Positions 25,459-34,206 of a DNA stretch of 64,000 bases are shown piece after piece. Location of the stretch: NCBI GenBank assembly GCA_028877205.1, contig JAPPHY010000007.1, positions 62,001-126,000 on the forward strand, written 5' to 3'. The DNA comes from Chloroflexota bacterium. Lineage in GTDB: Bacteria; Chloroflexota; Dehalococcoidia; Lucifugimonadales; UBA2985. Within the stretch, counting starts at the first letter, position 1. Every line of letters starts with the position of its first letter. The notes under the pieces were generated by a model that made no database searches, was not told where the DNA came from, and saw nothing but the letters and a program-made list of their open reading frames with translations. The position numbers and the translations under genes are program-made.

Positions 25459-26844
25459 CTACTCTTCGTCTTCGTCGTACACTTCGGGCATCAGCACGAA
25501 CTCCGGGTACGCCTCGATGCCCAACTCGCCGACGTCCTGGCCCAGCCGTTCCACCTGGGGCGATACCCGCAGGCCCAGCGTCTTGTCCAGCACAATCCAC
25601 ACCACCATCGAAGTCGTAAAGACGAACGCGCCAATAGCCACCACGCCCAGCAGCTGAATATGGAGTTGAGCCCCCGCGGCGATGCTGGCCGCCAGCGTGC
25701 CCCAGATGCCTGCAACCAGGTGCGCCGGGATTGCGCCGACCACGTCGTCCAGCTTGACGATCTCCAGCAGCTTGAGCGCAGCCGTGCACAAGACACCGCC
25801 GACCGCGCCGATGATGATGGCCCAGTAGTGGTCGATGATGTCGGGGCCAGCGGTGATGGACACCAGACCGACGATGGCCCCGTTCAGGCCGGCAAACAGC
25901 GCCATGCGGCCGAGGATGGGACGGGAGACAGCCAGTGCTGCCATGACGCCCGCGGCGGCGGCCAGATTGGTGTTGACGAGCACGTGGCTTATCGCCACCG
26001 CGTCCAGCGCACTGCCCAGCGCGAGCTGGGACCCGCCGTTGAACCCGAACCACCCAAGCCACAGGATGAAGACTCCCAGCGTCACCACCAGAACGTTGGA
26101 GGGAGGCGTGGGGCTGACGCTGCCGTCGCGCCGAAACTTGCCGAGCCTGGGACCGACCATGATCACGCCGGCAAGCGCGGCCCAGCCGCCCGTGCTGTGG
26201 ACGATTGTCGAGCCGGCGAAATCCTGAAATCCCATTCCGTCCAGCCAGCCTCCACCCCAGGTCCATGCGCCCACTATCGGGTAGATGATGCCTGTCAGCA
26301 GCAAAGTGACGAGGAAGAATGACCAGATCTTCACGCGCTCGGCAATGGCGCCGGACACGATGGACGCGGCGGTAGCCACGAACACCATCTGGAAGAACCA
26401 GTCGGACATAGTGGAGTAGCCGCCGTCGATCACCTTCGCAGCTGCCTCAGCCTGTCCGCCGACCAAGGCCACCTCGTCTGCAGACGGCCCGTACATGAAC
26501 TTGAAGGTGCCGATCACCTCTTTGACGTCCACGTACATCAGGTTGTAGCCGATAAAGAAGTACGCCAACCCGGCGATGGAGTAGATGCCGATGTTCTTCA
26601 GGCAGATCATGGAGGCGTTCTTGGTACGCACCGCGCCCGACTCCAGCATGGTGAAGCCGGCGCACATCCACATCACCAGTACGCCCCAGATCAGGAATGC
26701 AAAGGTGTTAAGAACGAACTGGGTCTCCTGGTCGATTCCCTGGGCGTGGGCAACTGACGGCCTCGCCAGGAAGTACCCCATGCCGATCACGGCGATCCCC
26801 ACCATAATCGTCACCGATCGCCTGCGGCTCAGTATCGTACTCAT
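25459..26844 (-). CDS. amt: Ammonium transporter
   Basis: 461 residues from the ATG at 26844, chosen for its AGGAGG site and the signal peptide MSTILSRRRSVTIMVGIAVIGMGYFLARPSVAHAQ; the track start at 26886 adds 14 residues. Eleven or so membrane spans follow. Conserved Amt signatures include WMCAGFTMLESGAVRTKN, GAWTWGGGWLDGMGFQDFAGSTIVHSTGGWAAL with the twin-histidine region in GTLAAHLVAG-like form (PAHLVAGIWGTL). It conducts ammonium through the inner membrane. No PII gene (glnK) is adjacent, unlike most amtB operons. Confidence 0.94.
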   Translation of the reverse strand: MSTILSRRRSVTIMVGIAVIGMGYFLARPSVAHAQGIDQETQFVLNTFAFLIWGVLVMWMCAGFTMLESGAVRTKNASMICLKNIGIYSIAGLAYFFIGYNLMYVDVKEVIGTFKFMYGPSADEVALVGGQAEAAAKVIDGGYSTMSDWFFQMVFVATAASIVSGAIAERVKIWSFFLVTLLLTGIIYPIVGAWTWGGGWLDGMGFQDFAGSTIVHSTGGWAALAGVIMVGPRLGKFRRDGSVSPTPPSNVLVVTLGVFILWLGWFGFNGGSQLALGSALDAVAISHVLVNTNLAAAAGVMAALAVSRPILGRMALFAGLNGAIVGLVSITAGPDIIDHYWAIIIGAVGGVLCTAALKLLEIVKLDDVVGAIPAHLVAGIWGTLAASIAAGAQLHIQLLGVVAIGAFVFTTSMVVWIVLDKTLGLRVSPQVERLGQDVGELGIEAYPEFVLMPEVYDEDEE

Positions 26845-27042
26845 CGGCCACCTCCTGAGCGTGTCGAGTCCTGACCCGTCGCGCATGATAGCACGGCGGC
26901 GGCCGGGTGGTCACCGTCGCCCATGCCGACGGCGCTTGTCACGGATACCAGCAGCTTCCCAAGGCGGGCTATGACCGCGCCACAAACCTAAAGGGGAGCG
27001 ACATGTTCTTTGAGAATGCCGACGCTGCGGCCACTTGACCTC

Positions 27043-27630
27043 CTACCCAACTCCTCCCAGCCGCGTGGTGTGGAGCCGCGTGTACTCCGAGCCCGCGGGC
27101 GTCAGCACGCTGCGTATGAGCGCGATGGTCTCGACGGGCAGCATCGGGCCGGCGTCAAACTCCACGGCGGCTAGTGCATCCGCAACGGCCCGCCTCTGCG
27201 GAACGGGCGCGCCGTCCCTCACGCGGCCCAGCGTGATGTGAGGCCGGAACGCGCGCCGCTCTCTCGCGAACCCTAGCGACTCCAGCTCGTCCTCCACCGC
27301 TCGGTACAGCTGCGTCAGGGGCTCCACGTCGCCTGCGATCGACATCCAGATGACACGCATGGCGCGCAGGCGCTCGAAGCCCCCGATGCCGCCGAGCGCA
27401 AGCTCAAACGGGCGCGCGCTGGCCGCGCACCGCGACACCACGTCCGACACGGCCGGAACCGATTCGACATCGATGTTGCCCAGGAACCGCAGCGTGAGGT
27501 GCAGGCTCTCGGGTCTCGACCACCGCACGCTGCCGTCCACGCGAGAGGCGAGATGTTGCACCACACCAGCGAGCATGTCACGTGTGGGTGGGGGCAGCTC
27601 CACGGCGATAAAGGCTCTGATCTGCTGCAT
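27043..27630 (-). CDS. thpR: RNA 2',3'-cyclic phosphodiesterase
   Basis: 195 residues of the 2H phosphoesterase family (LigT-like). The two catalytic HxTx motifs are HLTLRFLGN near residue 45 and HITLGRVRDG near 130. The N-terminal MQQIRAFIAVELPP is family-typical. It hydrolyses 2',3'-cyclic phosphates on RNA ends. It is the last gene of a minus-strand operon, 29 bp after the amidohydrolase gene. Confidence 0.93.
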   Translation of the reverse strand: MQQIRAFIAVELPPPTRDMLAGVVQHLASRVDGSVRWSRPESLHLTLRFLGNIDVESVPAVSDVVSRCAASARPFELALGGIGGFERLRAMRVIWMSIAGDVEPLTQLYRAVEDELESLGFARERRAFRPHITLGRVRDGAPVPQRRAVADALAAVEFDAGPMLPVETIALIRSVLTPAGSEYTRLHTTRLGGVG

Positions 27631-27659
27631 GGTCGGGCTCCGGCCCGTGCGGATAAAGG

Positions 27660-28517
27660 CTAGGGCTGCTCCGCCTGCGGCAATCCGAGCATCCGGGCGG
27701 CGTTGCGGTACAGGATGCCCTCCTTAGCGTCGTCCGAGATGGACGCGTCCACGACCTGGCGGAGGAGCCTCTTCTGGCTGATTAGAGGGTAGTCCGTCCC
27801 AAACATGACTTTGTCCTCGCCGACCAGTCCCACGACCGCCTCAAACACCTCCTCCCGGTAGAGGAAAGGCGATGCGGCGGAGTCGAAGTACACCCGCTTC
27901 AGGGCCTCCTTCACCTCCGGCATGAGCGCGTAGAAGGGCAGTCCACCTCCCCAGTGCGCGCAGACGATCGTTGCCTCCGGGAATGCCTCGATAAAGCGGC
28001 ATAGGACGACCGGTGTTGTGCTCCCCTTGCCCGCGTATGTGTGTCCCACCGGCTCAGACGTGTGCGTGAGGATGGGCATACCCGCCGCTGTGGCCGCTTC
28101 CACCACGGGCGCCATGACCGACCTGTCGCCCAGGTCGAATCCCTGCGTGTCCGGGTGCAGCTCGCCCACACCCGACAGCCCGGCGTCTGCGCACCGCTCC
28201 ACCTCGGCGACTGCTGCGGCTCCCCACGCCGGGTTGACGGCGCAGAAACCCCTGAGACGCAGCGGAAAGCGGCGCACCGCATCGATAATGTAGTCATTGG
28301 CCTCACGCGCCAGTCCTGGGTCGTTCCAGCCAATGCCCACCATCACGGACAGGTCAACGGCCGCGCCGTCCATAGTGGCCACAAGCTCCTCGGCGTCCGC
28401 CATGCGCGAGCGGGGATCGGAGAACATCGCGGACAGCGTCACGTCGCGGTCCAGAAGCTCCTCTCGGCGTCTGATCACCTCCGGCGGGAAGACGTGCGTG
28501 TGCGAGTCAATGATCAT
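27660..28517 (-). CDS. Amidohydrolase family protein (ACMSD-like)
   Basis: 285 residues from the ATG at 28517; the 451-residue track frame starts inside the next gene. MIIDSHTHVFPPE gives the first metal-binding HxH, MPILTHTSEPVGHTY and TIVCAHWGGGLPFY the further histidines, and MFGTDYPL the aspartate, as in amidohydrolase_2 proteins. Substrate unknown; relatives decarboxylate or hydrolyse carboxylated rings. Start overlaps the previous gene stop by 4 bp (ATGA). Confidence 0.88.
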   Translation of the reverse strand: MIIDSHTHVFPPEVIRRREELLDRDVTLSAMFSDPRSRMADAEELVATMDGAAVDLSVMVGIGWNDPGLAREANDYIIDAVRRFPLRLRGFCAVNPAWGAAAVAEVERCADAGLSGVGELHPDTQGFDLGDRSVMAPVVEAATAAGMPILTHTSEPVGHTYAGKGSTTPVVLCRFIEAFPEATIVCAHWGGGLPFYALMPEVKEALKRVYFDSAASPFLYREEVFEAVVGLVGEDKVMFGTDYPLISQKRLLRQVVDASISDDAKEGILYRNAARMLGLPQAEQP

Positions 28518-29332
28518 GGCGATACAGCAGCGTCCGTCCGGTCGCGGTCCCGCCGCGTGAACAGCAGGCCCGACCACGTCCCATCGATGGAGCATATCTT
28601 GTAATCCACGAGACCCAACTCTAGGCCCGCGTCCCGCACGACCACCTGCGTAAGGTCGGACGGTACGCCGGAGGCCTTCTTGGGCCAGGCGATCCAGAGG
28701 CTGCCCTTCACGTCCACGCCGCGCAGCACGTTGTCCAGCCGCTCTACGATGTCGCTCCTGGACCGGACGAACCAGATGGCCAGGCGGCGGGGATCGTCCG
28801 GCCTCGCGTGGAGCGACACGCCCTCCGGCAGCGGGCCAAGCGTCTCCTCGAACCCGGCCGGTGCGTCTACCAGGAGCACCGAGTAACCGGCGCGAATGCC
28901 CAGCTTGCTGACGAGCGGCGTTGAAGAGTACGCCTCGAAGCCGGAGATCGGCACGTGTGGCGCCGCCGGCGCGTCTCTTATGGCGCACCGGATGGCCTCG
29001 CCGATATCGCTCCAAGAGGCAAATGCGGCGTCCGGCAGGACGTCCCTGACGCGCTGCACCTTGTCCGGCGCGCCACCAACGAATAGCAGCGGCGTGCCGC
29101 GTGACGACTTGCGGCTGCGCAGGTACACGCCAAACTCGCGGCCGTGCGAAGGCAGCCTGCCGAGGTCGATCACCACGGCGTCGCCCGGGTCCGCGGACAG
29201 CGCCTTCATGTCGTCGAGCGTGTCAAGCTGGCGGTACGTCGCCTCAAAACCGGCGCTGCGCAGCCGCTCGACGCGCTCCGGGGCCTCAGCGGCCTTCCAG
29301 TGGACCAGGCGCACAATGTGCTTGGAGGTCAC
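28514..29332 (-). CDS. DUF3052-like protein with N-terminal receiver-like domain
   Basis: 272 residues from the GTG at 29332, which overlaps the tmk stop as GTGA. Residues 1-115 resemble a response-regulator fold without a clear phosphoacceptor pattern (AVVIDLGRLPSHGREFGVYLRS). Residues 125-272 match DUF3052: YSVLLVDAPAGFEETLGPLPEGVSLHA, then FVRSRSDIVERLDNVLRGVDVKGSLWIAWPKKASGVPSDLT and ICSIDGTWSGLLFTRR. Function unknown. Linked by overlaps to tmk and to the amidohydrolase. Confidence 0.75.
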   Translation of the reverse strand: MTSKHIVRLVHWKAAEAPERVERLRSAGFEATYRQLDTLDDMKALSADPGDAVVIDLGRLPSHGREFGVYLRSRKSSRGTPLLFVGGAPDKVQRVRDVLPDAAFASWSDIGEAIRCAIRDAPAAPHVPISGFEAYSSTPLVSKLGIRAGYSVLLVDAPAGFEETLGPLPEGVSLHARPDDPRRLAIWFVRSRSDIVERLDNVLRGVDVKGSLWIAWPKKASGVPSDLTQVVVRDAGLELGLVDYKICSIDGTWSGLLFTRRDRDRTDAAVSP

Positions 29333-30105
29333 GTGCGGCCCGCCTCTCCGCGCACTGCGGAAAGCAGCTGCTCCACGCGCTGCCAGATGAGCTCTGAAAT
29401 CTCCTCCTGGGGGAGCCTCGCATCGATGACGATCCACCGCTTTGGCTCACTTCGGGCCATATCCAGATAGCCCTGGCGGATGCGTCGGTGGTAGTCCATA
29501 GCTTCTCTGTCCTCGTAGCCTCCCTCAAAGAGGGCGCCCTGGCTCGAATCCTGTTCCCGGCCGGGTGTGCCCTTCTCCTCGGCCGCGTCCGCGAACAGGT
29601 AGCCCTGGCTGGCCTCCTCCCGGAAGCCCCCGACGGCCTTCTGTTCCATTTGGTCACCTGACCAGGTGTCCCGCTTCAGCCTCTCCTCCGGCGGCAGATC
29701 AAGCAGGACGGTCAAGTCCGGCTTCAGTCCGGCGGCGCCCACCTTGTTCACGCCCTCTACCTTGTCCAGAGGAATGCCGCGGCCGTAGCCCTGGTACGCG
29801 ACGGTGGAGTCGGCGAAGCGGTCCGAGACCACCACGTCGCCGCGATCCAGCGCGGGGCGTATGACCTCCGACACAAGCTGCGATCGCGAGGCGTTGAAGA
29901 GCAGGAGCTCCGCGTCCGGAGTCCGGGGGGCGTTGGCGAACTTGAGCACGCTCCTGAGCAGATCGCCAAGTCGGGTATCGCCGGGCTCACGCACGGCGGT
30001 CACCGGAATCCTCCGTTGCCGCAGGCGGTCGACGAGCGCGGCAACCTGCGTGGACTTGCCGCTGCCGTCTCCGCCCTCAAGCGTGATGAATAGACCTCCC
30101 GGCAT
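29329..30105 (-). CDS. tmk: Thymidylate kinase with LID-region insertion
   Basis: 258 residues; usual length is about 205-215. It phosphorylates dTMP to dTDP. P-loop EGGDGSGKST at residues 10-19, the REPGDTRLGDLLR block, DRFADSTVAYQGYGRG, and the LID arginines (LPPEERLKR) are present. About 45 extra residues follow the LID (FREEASQGYLFADAAEEKG...DSSQGALFEGGYEDRE), where two imperfect SQGxLF units suggest an internal duplication. Then YHRRIRQGYLDMA resumes the normal end. Part of the pdxST operon, 10 bp after the R3H gene. Confidence 0.93.
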   Translation of the reverse strand: MPGGLFITLEGGDGSGKSTQVAALVDRLRQRRIPVTAVREPGDTRLGDLLRSVLKFANAPRTPDAELLLFNASRSQLVSEVIRPALDRGDVVVSDRFADSTVAYQGYGRGIPLDKVEGVNKVGAAGLKPDLTVLLDLPPEERLKRDTWSGDQMEQKAVGGFREEASQGYLFADAAEEKGTPGREQDSSQGALFEGGYEDREAMDYHRRIRQGYLDMARSEPKRWIVIDARLPQEEISELIWQRVEQLLSAVRGEAGRT

Positions 30106-30115
30106 GGACGTCCAC

Positions 30116-31636
30116 CTACCGCCGGGATATGGTCACGCGGCGGTTCGGCTCTCTACCCACGCTCGTGGAGGCCAGGCTGCTCTCCTGGGCGATCTGGTGC
30201 TGTAGCCGCCTGATGTAGGCCATCTGGGGCGTCAGCGTCACGGTGTCCTCACCTTCTTGTACCTGGCGAGTTGCATTCTCCGCCTCGCGCACGGCCGTGA
30301 CCACAGGGTCCTCCCAACCTCGCTCTCGCGAAAGACCTGTGAGGAAGTCGCGTATCTGCGGCGGAGTGTTGTTCCTGAGCACGAAAATGGACTTGCCGGA
30401 CTCCTCGGCATTTCGGAGCATCCGCGGCATCTTGCGGAAGAACTGCTTGGTAGTGAGGAGTATCTCCGCCCGCTCCATCCTGTCCACAACCTCAATGGGC
30501 ATCCTCCCGGCCTGCACGGTCTGGACAAGCCTGCCCCGGTTCACGCCGAATGGCAGCACCCGGATGCGGTCTCCGGCAGGCTGGAACTCGAAACGTTCTC
30601 CCTGCGCCTCAACTGCGCCATTGCCTGGCAGGAGCGTCGTTGCTGGCGCTTCCCTGGAAACGGTGACCTCGCCGCGGCCGTCCGACGAGCGTATCTCCGG
30701 CGACACCGGCATCCCGCGCAGCATCGCGTCCACGACGCGGGCAACGTCGTCGTGGACGGCCACCCGGTCCCACGACTGAATCTCGACCACCACGTCGAAT
30801 GTCGGAGGAGACTTGCGCTCCAGCACGCTCTTCTGTGTGCGGCGCCTGCGGGCCTCCTCGTCGCCGAGGGTGACCGTCTGGATGCCGCCTATGAGGTCGG
30901 ACAGCGTGGGGTTGAGCACCAGGTTGCTGAGCGTGTTGCCGTGGGCGGTGGCGATGAGCTGCACGCCGCGCTCGGCGATTGTGCGAGCGGCGGCCGCCTC
31001 CAGCTCCGTGCCCATCTCGTCGATGATGATAACCTGCGGCATGTGGTTCTCCACCGCCTCGATCATAACGGCATGCTGCAGGGCCGGCGTGACCACCTGC
31101 ATGCGGCGGGCGCGTCCGATGGCAGGATGCGGTATGTCGCCGTCGCCCGCGATCTCGTTGGACGTGTCCACGATGATCACGCGCTTGCGCACGTCGTCGG
31201 CCAGCACACGCGCCACCTCCCGGAGCATGGTGGTCTTGCCCATGCCCGGGCGGCCCAGGAGCAGGATGCTCTTGCCGCTCCTCACGAGGTCGTCAATGAC
31301 GCGAATGGTGCCGAAGACGGCCCGGCCTACGCGGCAGGTGAGTCCCACGATCTTGCCGCGCCGGTTGCGAATTGCGGAGATGCGGTGGAGCGTCCGTTCG
31401 ATGCCGGCGCGGTTGTCGTCGCCAAAGTCGCCGATACGCGCCACCACGTGCTGGATATCCTCCTCCGTCACCTCACCCGGCGCCAGCACCACCTCGCGCT
31501 CAGGGAACCTGGCCTCCGGCGGGCGTCCCAGGTCAAGCACCACCTCCAACAGCTCGTCCAGGCTACCCCCTTCCCTAAGCGGCGCCTGTACATACTGAGG
31601 CAGCGCGCCGACCAGGGCCTCCAGGTCATCGAACAC
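30116..31636 (-). CDS. R3H-domain AAA ATPase (SpoIIIAA/Ycf45-like)
   Basis: 506 residues from a GTG start. Walker A is ILLLGRPGMGKTTMLREVARVLAD (near residue 140), Walker B is QVIIIDEMGTELEA, and ATAHGNTLSNLVLNPTLSDLIGGIQ follows, as in Ycf45/SpoIIIAA-type ATPases. A C-terminal region with FVLRNNTPPQIRDFL and a final R3H motif (RLQHQIAQESSLASTSVGREPNRRVTISR) suggests single-stranded nucleic-acid binding. Function uncertain in this family. It is inside the minus-strand operon from pdxS to thpR. Confidence 0.87.
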   Translation of the reverse strand: MFDDLEALVGALPQYVQAPLREGGSLDELLEVVLDLGRPPEARFPEREVVLAPGEVTEEDIQHVVARIGDFGDDNRAGIERTLHRISAIRNRRGKIVGLTCRVGRAVFGTIRVIDDLVRSGKSILLLGRPGMGKTTMLREVARVLADDVRKRVIIVDTSNEIAGDGDIPHPAIGRARRMQVVTPALQHAVMIEAVENHMPQVIIIDEMGTELEAAAARTIAERGVQLIATAHGNTLSNLVLNPTLSDLIGGIQTVTLGDEEARRRRTQKSVLERKSPPTFDVVVEIQSWDRVAVHDDVARVVDAMLRGMPVSPEIRSSDGRGEVTVSREAPATTLLPGNGAVEAQGERFEFQPAGDRIRVLPFGVNRGRLVQTVQAGRMPIEVVDRMERAEILLTTKQFFRKMPRMLRNAEESGKSIFVLRNNTPPQIRDFLTGLSRERGWEDPVVTAVREAENATRQVQEGEDTVTLTPQMAYIRRLQHQIAQESSLASTSVGREPNRRVTISRR

Positions 31637-31681
31637 GTACTTCTCTATGCGTTCCTCTATCGTGTCACCCCTTGCTTGCGA

Positions 31682-32611
31682 TTATGCCCTCGCGGGCGCA
31701 AAGGCCCTTTCCTTCACTCTTACGGCCAGAGGCTTCACCATCAACTGATACTGGCGAACGGGCACAAAGTCCGCTCGCTCCAGCGCGCGAGCCTGTTCGG
31801 GCTGGTGGCTGGGAACCAGTGAGAGGAATGGGGCCGACGATCGCCCCTGCCGCAGCGCCCAGCTGACCAGAGTGTCCCAGGCTGCCTCATCCTCGGATGG
31901 ATGCATCATGGCCTCAAGGCTGTTGACGGACTGCCTACCGGAGCCCACGCGCGCCCAGCCGCGAACGCTGCCTCTCACCTCGTACACGCCCTGCCGCACG
32001 CGCTTGCCGGGCGACTCCAGGGCGTGACTCCACTCGTCGAATGTCATAGCGTACTCCCACTTCACCCTTGACGGTACACAGCGGTCGTACAGCAGGAACA
32101 CCTGGTAAGCATCCGAGGGCTCTAGTTGACGGATGGCGCTCTCGTCGCCCTGCTCGGCGGGTGGCAGCGCCTCGCGACTGTAGAGCGTTTCCTGCGTGCA
32201 GCGCACGAATCCGGCCTCACGGGCCAGATCCACCACGCGGTTCAGGGCGGGCAGACGAAGGAAGACGCGCTCGCCGCCCTGCTCGCCGGCCAGTGCACAC
32301 AGACCCTCCAGAAGCTCGATGCCCTCGTGTTCGATCTCCGGCGGCAGGTTGAGCAGGTGGACCTCCCACGCCTTGGGGCCCGAGCGAGTCCTGACGGAGG
32401 CCAGGGCGCGCAGATGCAGCCCCTCCGTCAGTACGCTGCCGCGCTCTCGCTCCCTGTGCAGGGCCAGGCCACCGGCCACGGAGCGCGGGCTGGGAGGGCT
32501 GTCCGCGCTCTTGCCCACGCGGTCCCAGGTCTGGGCAAGGCTGGGGCCAAGCCGCGGCCCGTCGATGAGGTACCACAGCAGGTCCGTGGTGCGCAGCCTT
32601 CGGATGGTCAA
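31682..32611 (-). CDS. Tandem GNAT-like protein of unknown substrate
   Basis: 309 residues from a TTG start, chosen because GAGGAG lies 4 bases upstream and the frame begins two bases after pdxT. Two weak GNAT-fold halves are suggested: residues 60-150 (LRALASVRTRSGPKAWEVHLLNL...GGERVFLRLPALNRVVDLAREAGFV) and 160-300 (VYEVRGSVRGWARVGSGRQSVNSLEAMMHPSEDEAAWDTLVSWAL). No acetyl-CoA signature is strong. I know no name for it. Its position in the pdxST operon may be only transcriptional. Confidence 0.6.
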   Translation of the reverse strand: MTIRRLRTTDLLWYLIDGPRLGPSLAQTWDRVGKSADSPPSPRSVAGGLALHRERERGSVLTEGLHLRALASVRTRSGPKAWEVHLLNLPPEIEHEGIELLEGLCALAGEQGGERVFLRLPALNRVVDLAREAGFVRCTQETLYSREALPPAEQGDESAIRQLEPSDAYQVFLLYDRCVPSRVKWEYAMTFDEWSHALESPGKRVRQGVYEVRGSVRGWARVGSGRQSVNSLEAMMHPSEDEAAWDTLVSWALRQGRSSAPFLSLVPSHQPEQARALERADFVPVRQYQLMVKPLAVRVKERAFAPARA

Positions 32612-32612
32612 C

Positions 32613-33194
32613 TTACTCCTCTGACGCCATGCTCAGAAAGTAGGAGTGGAACCTGTGATCCCCCGTCAGTTCAGGGTGGAATGACGTTGCGAGTATGTTG
32701 CGCTGCCGGACGGCCACGACGCTTCCATCGTCCAGGCAGGCAAGCGTCTTGACACCGGGGCCGACTTCCGCGATTACCGGCGCCCGGATGAACACGGCCC
32801 GGAAGGCATCGTTGCCGAGCTCCGGCACGTGAAGGTCGGCCTCGAAGCTGTCGACCTGCCGGCCGTAGCCGTTGCGCTGCACGCGAACGTCCATAAGGCC
32901 GAGTGGCTTGGGGCGGTCGTCGGTGAGACTTGCCGCCAGCACGATGAGACCTGCGCACGTTCCCCACGTGGGCATCCCGTCGCGTACGCGCCCTTCGATC
33001 TCGCCGGAGAGGTCGAAGACGTCCATGAGGCGGCAGATGGTGGTGCTCTCTCCGCCGGGGATGACCAAGGCTTCCACGCCGGCGAGATCCCTGGGCAAGC
33101 GCACCTGAACCGGCGCAGCCCCCGCGCGTCCGAGGGCCGTCTCGTGCTCGGCAAAGTCCCCCTGAAGGGCCAGGACTCCGACCTTCTTGGCCAC
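32613..33194 (-). CDS. pdxT: Pyridoxal 5'-phosphate synthase glutaminase subunit
   Basis: 193 residues. It releases ammonia from glutamine for PdxS. VGVLALQGDFAEHE starts the fold; IPGGESTTICRLM, the nucleophile in GTCAGLIVLA, and the His-Glu pair in SFHPELTGD form the glutaminase triad. GTG start; 1 bp after pdxS, 1 bp before the next gene. Confidence 0.97.
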   Translation of the reverse strand: MAKKVGVLALQGDFAEHETALGRAGAAPVQVRLPRDLAGVEALVIPGGESTTICRLMDVFDLSGEIEGRVRDGMPTWGTCAGLIVLAASLTDDRPKPLGLMDVRVQRNGYGRQVDSFEADLHVPELGNDAFRAVFIRAPVIAEVGPGVKTLACLDDGSVVAVRQRNILATSFHPELTGDHRFHSYFLSMASEE

Positions 33195-33195
33195 T

Positions 33196-34077
33196 CTACC
33201 AGCCTCTTACGGCCAGGATCTCCTCCTGCTTCATGGTACGAATGTCCATGCCGGGCATGGGCTCGCCCAGGTCCTCGGACGCCTTGGCGATGACGTCCGG
33301 GTCGTTGTAGTGGGTGGTGGCGGCGACAATGGCCTTGGCGCGTGCCTCAGGATTGTCCGACTTGTAAATACCTGAGCCAACGAACACGCCCTCGGCGCCA
33401 AGCTGCATCATCAGGGCTGCGTCGGCGGGTGTGGCCACGCCGCCTGCGGCGAAGTTGACCACGGGCAGGCGTGCGGTGTCATGAACCTCGCGCACCAGCT
33501 CGAAGGGAGCGCCCAGCGCCTTGGCCTCAGCCATGAGCTCGTCCTGCGTCATGCCGACGATCTTCCTGATCTCGCCCATCACGGAGCGCATGTGGCGCAC
33601 GGCCTCCACGATGTTGCCGGTTCCGGCCTCGCCCTTGGTGCGGATCATGGCCGCGCCCTCCCCGATGCGCCTGAGCGCCTCGCCCAGGTCGCGGCATCCG
33701 CACACGAACGGCACCCTGAAGTCGTGCTTCCAGATGTGGTTGCTCTCGTCGGCGGGTGTAAGAACCTCGGACTCGTCGATGTAGTCGGCGCCCAACGCCT
33801 CAAGCACCTGCGCCTCCACGAAGTGGCCGATCCTGCACTTGGCCATGACGGGGATGGTGACCGCGTTCATGATGGCCGTGATGCGGGTCGGGTCGGCCAT
33901 GCGGGCCACGCCGCCTGCCGCACGAATGTCTGCGGGCACGCGCTCAAGGGCCATGACGGCGCATGCGCCTGCGTCCTCAGCGATCTTGGCCTGCTCTGCG
34001 TTGACCACGTCCATGATCACGCCGCCCTTGAGCATTTGGGCTAGTCCGGCTTTGACACGCCACGTTCCCTGGTCCAT
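33196..34077 (-). CDS. pdxS: Pyridoxal 5'-phosphate synthase PdxS
   Basis: 293 residues from the ATG at 34077 after GGAGGAGG; the track start at 34119 adds 14 residues. It makes PLP from ribose 5-phosphate, glyceraldehyde 3-phosphate and ammonia. [22 protein letters not shown], the Lys in [33 protein letters not shown], and [35 protein letters not shown] are the active-site and phosphate-binding blocks. First gene of the eight-gene minus-strand operon ending in thpR. Confidence 0.98.
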   Translation of the reverse strand: MDQGTWRVKAGLAQMLKGGVIMDVVNAEQAKIAEDAGACAVMALERVPADIRAAGGVARMADPTRITAIMNAVTIPVMAKCRIGHFVEAQVLEALGADYIDESEVLTPADESNHIWKHDFRVPFVCGCRDLGEALRRIGEGAAMIRTKGEAGTGNIVEAVRHMRSVMGEIRKIVGMTQDELMAEAKALGAPFELVREVHDTARLPVVNFAAGGVATPADAALMMQLGAEGVFVGSGIYKSDNPEARAKAIVAATTHYNDPDVIAKASEDLGEPMPGMDIRTMKQEEILAVRGW

Positions 34078-34117
34078 TAACCGCTCCTCCTCCGGGAAGC
34101 ATCCCGCTGGTGAGGCC

Positions 34118-34147
34118 ATTATACAACAGCCACTGGGGAGTTACCAA
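34118..34147 (-). promoter_or_regulatory. Promoter of the pdxST operon
   Basis: Minus strand TTGGTA, 18 bp, TATAAT, about 41 bp before pdxS. The -10 is perfect, the -35 weak. Confidence 0.5.
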
Positions 34148-34206
34148 TTGCGGGGTCACGTTCGGCTTTGCGGGTGGCGGGAGTTTAGACGTCCCATTCC
34201 ACTCCA

